Assembly (NCBI GenBank): GCA_963210315.1
Contig: OY723242.1
Coordinates: 2,480,001-2,544,000, forward strand
Direction: 5' to 3'
From: Rhynchopus euleeides
Lineage: Eukaryota; Euglenozoa; Diplonemea; Diplonemida; Diplonemidae
DNA length: 64,000 nt
The translations under genes were made by a program, and so were the position numbers. Numbering within the stretch: position 1 is the first letter of the stretch; every line of letters starts with the position of its first letter. Of this stretch, positions 61,421 to 64,000 are shown one piece after another. Under the pieces are notes generated by a model. It ran no database searches. It saw only the letters and a list, made by a program, of their open reading frames with translations, and was not told where the DNA came from.

Positions 61421-61579
61421 GCAGGCCCGCAGCAGCAATGCCTATTAGCGTTCCCTCAACCGGCCATCATCAGCAAGCCGGTGAGAGGTGCAGTTTCCTC
61501 GAACAGACTCTTGCTTTCCTCAAACGGACAACAGCGCTTCAAACGAACTTGCCTACATTATTTTGACTTGGGCCATTAG

Positions 61580-61651
61580 CTCTGTGCCTAACTGTGTCTT
61601 GCCTACAATGTGGGACGTCTCACTTCTGCACTTCTGAGCGAACGTCTCCCA
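61580..61651 (+). repeat. CTTCGC-family repeat, shortened
   Basis: Shares GCCTAACTGTGTC and CTCACTTCTGCACTTCTGAG with the family; the left inverted end is poor. It is followed by GAGCGACGGAGCG. Confidence 0.4.
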
Positions 61652-62030
61652 CTGGTTATGAGCGACGGAGCGCAGCGAAGTCGCGAAGTGACAAGAGGTA
61701 TATCGTACGACTGAAGCTTTAGGATTGGCAACTGAGAAGCGCAGTGCGCGTTCAACAAAAGTAATTTGGGATCTGTTGCACAGTTGCTGGCACTGGGTGC
61801 CTCCCAGAAAGCGTAAGGTGTACAATTTAGGATTGGACCTCTTCCAAGCACGGGTAGCTTGTGAGGGGCGCAACGCCAGGCCATCCCGATGTGGATAGCT
61901 GCCGTCAATGGGGAACACGCAGCTCTTTCTCCCAAGCCACGCACGTCATCTTTCCCGCAGGACCTGAGGTGGTGTGATCGATAGCAACGGCACAGCCCTT
62001 CTCGTCTCGCGTCAGGCTGGTGGGTGTCTG

Positions 62031-62132
62031 GGGGCCTTGGCTTTACAGTCTCCGAAGTGCAGAATAGTGAGCGCCCCTCTCTCACAAATAGGCGTCACGC
62101 TGACACAGTTTGACACAGGGCGAAGGCCGCCC
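62031..62132 (-). repeat. CTTCGC-ended hairpin repeat, inverted
   Basis: Read on the minus strand it gives GGGCGGCCTTCGCCCTG, TGTCAAACTGTGTCAGCG, CTCACTATTCTGCACTTC and ends CCAAGGCCCCC. It is the only copy on this strand. Confidence 0.5.
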
Positions 62133-62301
62133 AGGGGCACGTGTTTGCGTTCGAAGAGCATCATCAACCGCCATCTTCTCTCTTTGGAACATTCTCTCGG
62201 AAAAGAACAAAAAATATTTGTGCGTGTGTTTCGTGCGAAACCGACGAAAATTATCCCTCGGGGCCTGATTCTTCATAAATCGAAATGAGTACGATTTTTT
62301 C

Positions 62302-62445
62302 AGCACACTTCGATGTGGGCGGAACGCGTCACGTGCTTGTTCGTGCCTTCTGCTCTTTCAGGAGTGGCTGTGTGAGTATGGAAGCGTCAACGCATCAACT
62401 GGCAACGGAAGCAACCGCGCAGAACAAGCGCAGTGGCACATTCTC
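62302..62445 (+). repeat. Dispersed small repeat, class alpha (diverged)
   Basis: AGCACACTTCGATGTGGGCG through GGAAGCGTCAACGC to AGCGCAGTGGCACATT, with an internal deletion near 62350 relative to 246-406. Confidence 0.6.
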
Positions 62446-63554
62446 CAAGCCGTGACGAGTCCGACTCTCCAACACCCAGCTGTGTGCACATGATTCATCC
62501 ACATGCACGCATTTCCTCTTCTTCAACTGCGCCCCCCCCCCCCCCACAAACAGTCGGCTCTCCAGACATCAAAACTTTTCCGCCGCATGGGAGGGCAGCA
62601 TAATCAGGTCCGGCACTCGGGTTGCTTCTCTCTGTCCGTATCAGGGCAGAGAACGCGGCAAACCCGTTGTGTTTGGCAAAAAAAGGCCCACCCACTGGCA
62701 CCTGGCGCGTGCACCTGGCGCCCATTTGTGAAAATGGCCCGAAGACGGTGGGTTCACCTGGGGAGGGGGAAGGGGGGAACTCTGTGTCACTAAGTTAACA
62801 CTGTGCCGAGTGTATCAGTGCGAGGCCTCAGTTGCGAGGCTTCGTCACTTATTTCTGCACAATAGAGGGGGCCCTCTTGGGTGTCACGGGGAAGGGTGGG
62901 GGTTGCGCCAAATCAAATCCTCGGCGTCGTTTTGTTTCGCGGTGAATCAAACAGCCATCTTTTGTTTTGCGCCTGGAGGCCGGATCCTGCATTGCAGAGG
63001 TGGCGGGTGCAGAGGGCCCCTGCAAGGAGCGGTGGTCCAAGAAGCGGCACACAGGAAGATCCAACGTTGTTCTTGTTTTATGTTTTTATGGTTTTTCCCC
63101 CTCTCTCTCTCTCTTTTTCTTTGCACAAACATCCCTACCAACACCCACCCCCCCCCCCGCTCTTTTGAACTGGAGCGCTCTGTTTTTTCAAAAAAACAAA
63201 GCATAACAAGCACTGTTACAGATGTTCTTACCGAATCACCCCCTCCCGCTCTCGATCCCACCTCCACCTCCACCGCCTCCCTTCAGTATTTTGTCTTGCA
63301 TTGCGGTTTATTCTCTCTCCGTTATGTCGTTGCCCCACGTTGCCGCAACCTCTGAAGTTGTCTCCAACTCCTTCTTCGTGCTCATTCTTCTCTTCATTAC
63401 ACTCCTCATGGCGCACCGTCTCCCTGGTTTGCTTGCTCCCTCTCCCCCTCTCCCTTTTAGGGCTAACATTGCGAGAAGGTCCTGGGAGATTTGCCTTTGC
63501 TTTCACTCTCGGCAAGCAATACAAAACCCTCTCCCTTTTGGGTCTTCGCTGGTC
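62446..63554. other. Non-coding stretch
   Basis: Short C tracts, a CT run near 63100, no shared repeats recognised and no supported gene. Confidence 0.5.
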
Positions 63555-63732
63555 GTTATCCTTCGTCAAACTTCGTCAGTTTTCAGCCAATTCAACAGGA
63601 AATGCACCAAAATGCACTGACGACCACCCCCGTAGCGAAGACCCCCTCTCCCTTTTGCTATGGTGAGCGTCAGTGCATTTTGGTGCGTTTCCTGTTGAAC
63701 TGGCTGAAAACTGACGAAGATTGACGAAGGAT
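63555..63732. repeat. Large inverted repeat (~65-bp arms)
   Basis: The arm from TTATCCTTCGTCAAACTTCG to ATGCACTGACG faces its near-complete inverse at 63666-63732 across a ~47-bp loop rich in CCCTCTCCC. Further TCTTCGCTGGTCG and CTTCGTC pieces continue to 64000, so the unit may extend past the window. Confidence 0.65.
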
Positions 63733-64000
63733 AACTACCAGCTAAGACCCCCTTTGGGGGTCTTCGCTGGTCGACAAACTTCGTCGTTCGTCACATAATT
63801 AGGAAAACGGCTGTTTCAGGGGGTTTTTCACCGAAGACGGCAGTGTTCTGACGACGACGACAGGGGTCTTCGACAAAACCTTCGTCAGCGAAGACCCCCC
63901 CCCAAAAATGAATTAAAAACCGGTTTTTCGGGGATTCTCGCTGTTCGTCACCTGTCGTCAAATTTCGACAAAATTCGACAATTTTCACCTAAACCGACGG

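Overview
The window is nuclear DNA of a eukaryote, most likely a free-living or algal-type protist. It encodes a FYVE-finger protein, a Golgi-type sulfotransferase, a myristoylation-motif PAS protein and a ubiquitin-specific-protease domain, and it carries hAT transposons, a Penelope-like retroelement and a LINE. No operons, rRNA or convincing tRNA genes were seen. The reading frames are long and largely intron-free. I cannot name the lineage: the DUF4116 repeat family occurs in several unrelated protist groups. Only about six host genes are convincing. The rest is repeats, many of them structured.

Layout. 1-4867: gene-free repeat mosaic with a 1.0-kb hAT-type element (2686-3688). 4868-15510: a Penelope-like retroelement whose frame runs low-complexity N-terminus, GIY-YIG nuclease, reverse transcriptase, ubiquitin-specific protease (USP, C19), coiled-coil tail. 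Two DNA transposons interrupt it: a hAT-type element (5847-7042) and a 2.37-kb TIR element (8800-11172) that carries histone H2B-like sequence. A twister-like RNA lies in its 3' region. 15807-17375: sulfotransferase. 18200-20692: DUF4116 gene 1, split by a short retroelement. 21132-23732: PAS protein. 23733-36480: repeats, including a decayed hAT element, a multi-hairpin RNA, a ~190-bp satellite, two facing long-TIR elements forming a 2.3-kb palindrome, and nested hAT-like elements. 37777-43804: DUF4116 genes 2 and 3, both invaded by retroelements. 45508-49757: LINE 3' half on the minus strand between GAGCGACC arrays. 51479-52024: FYVE protein. 54747-60021: three adjoining or nested TIR transposons. 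60022-64000: repeats and a truncated second copy of the histone-bearing element.

The strongest novel signals are: (1) a retroelement reading frame in which a USP follows a Penelope-type RT; (2) a 527-530-bp short retroelement, present three times and always in DUF4116 coding sequence, whose first 79 nt fit the HDV-like self-cleaving ribozyme fold; (3) a three-copy RNA with covarying closing helix and twister-like loops, two copies of which sit just 3' of retroelement reading frames; (4) a DNA transposon carrying rearranged H2B sequence. Assignments rest on reading the sequence and translations by eye. No searches or folding programs were run.
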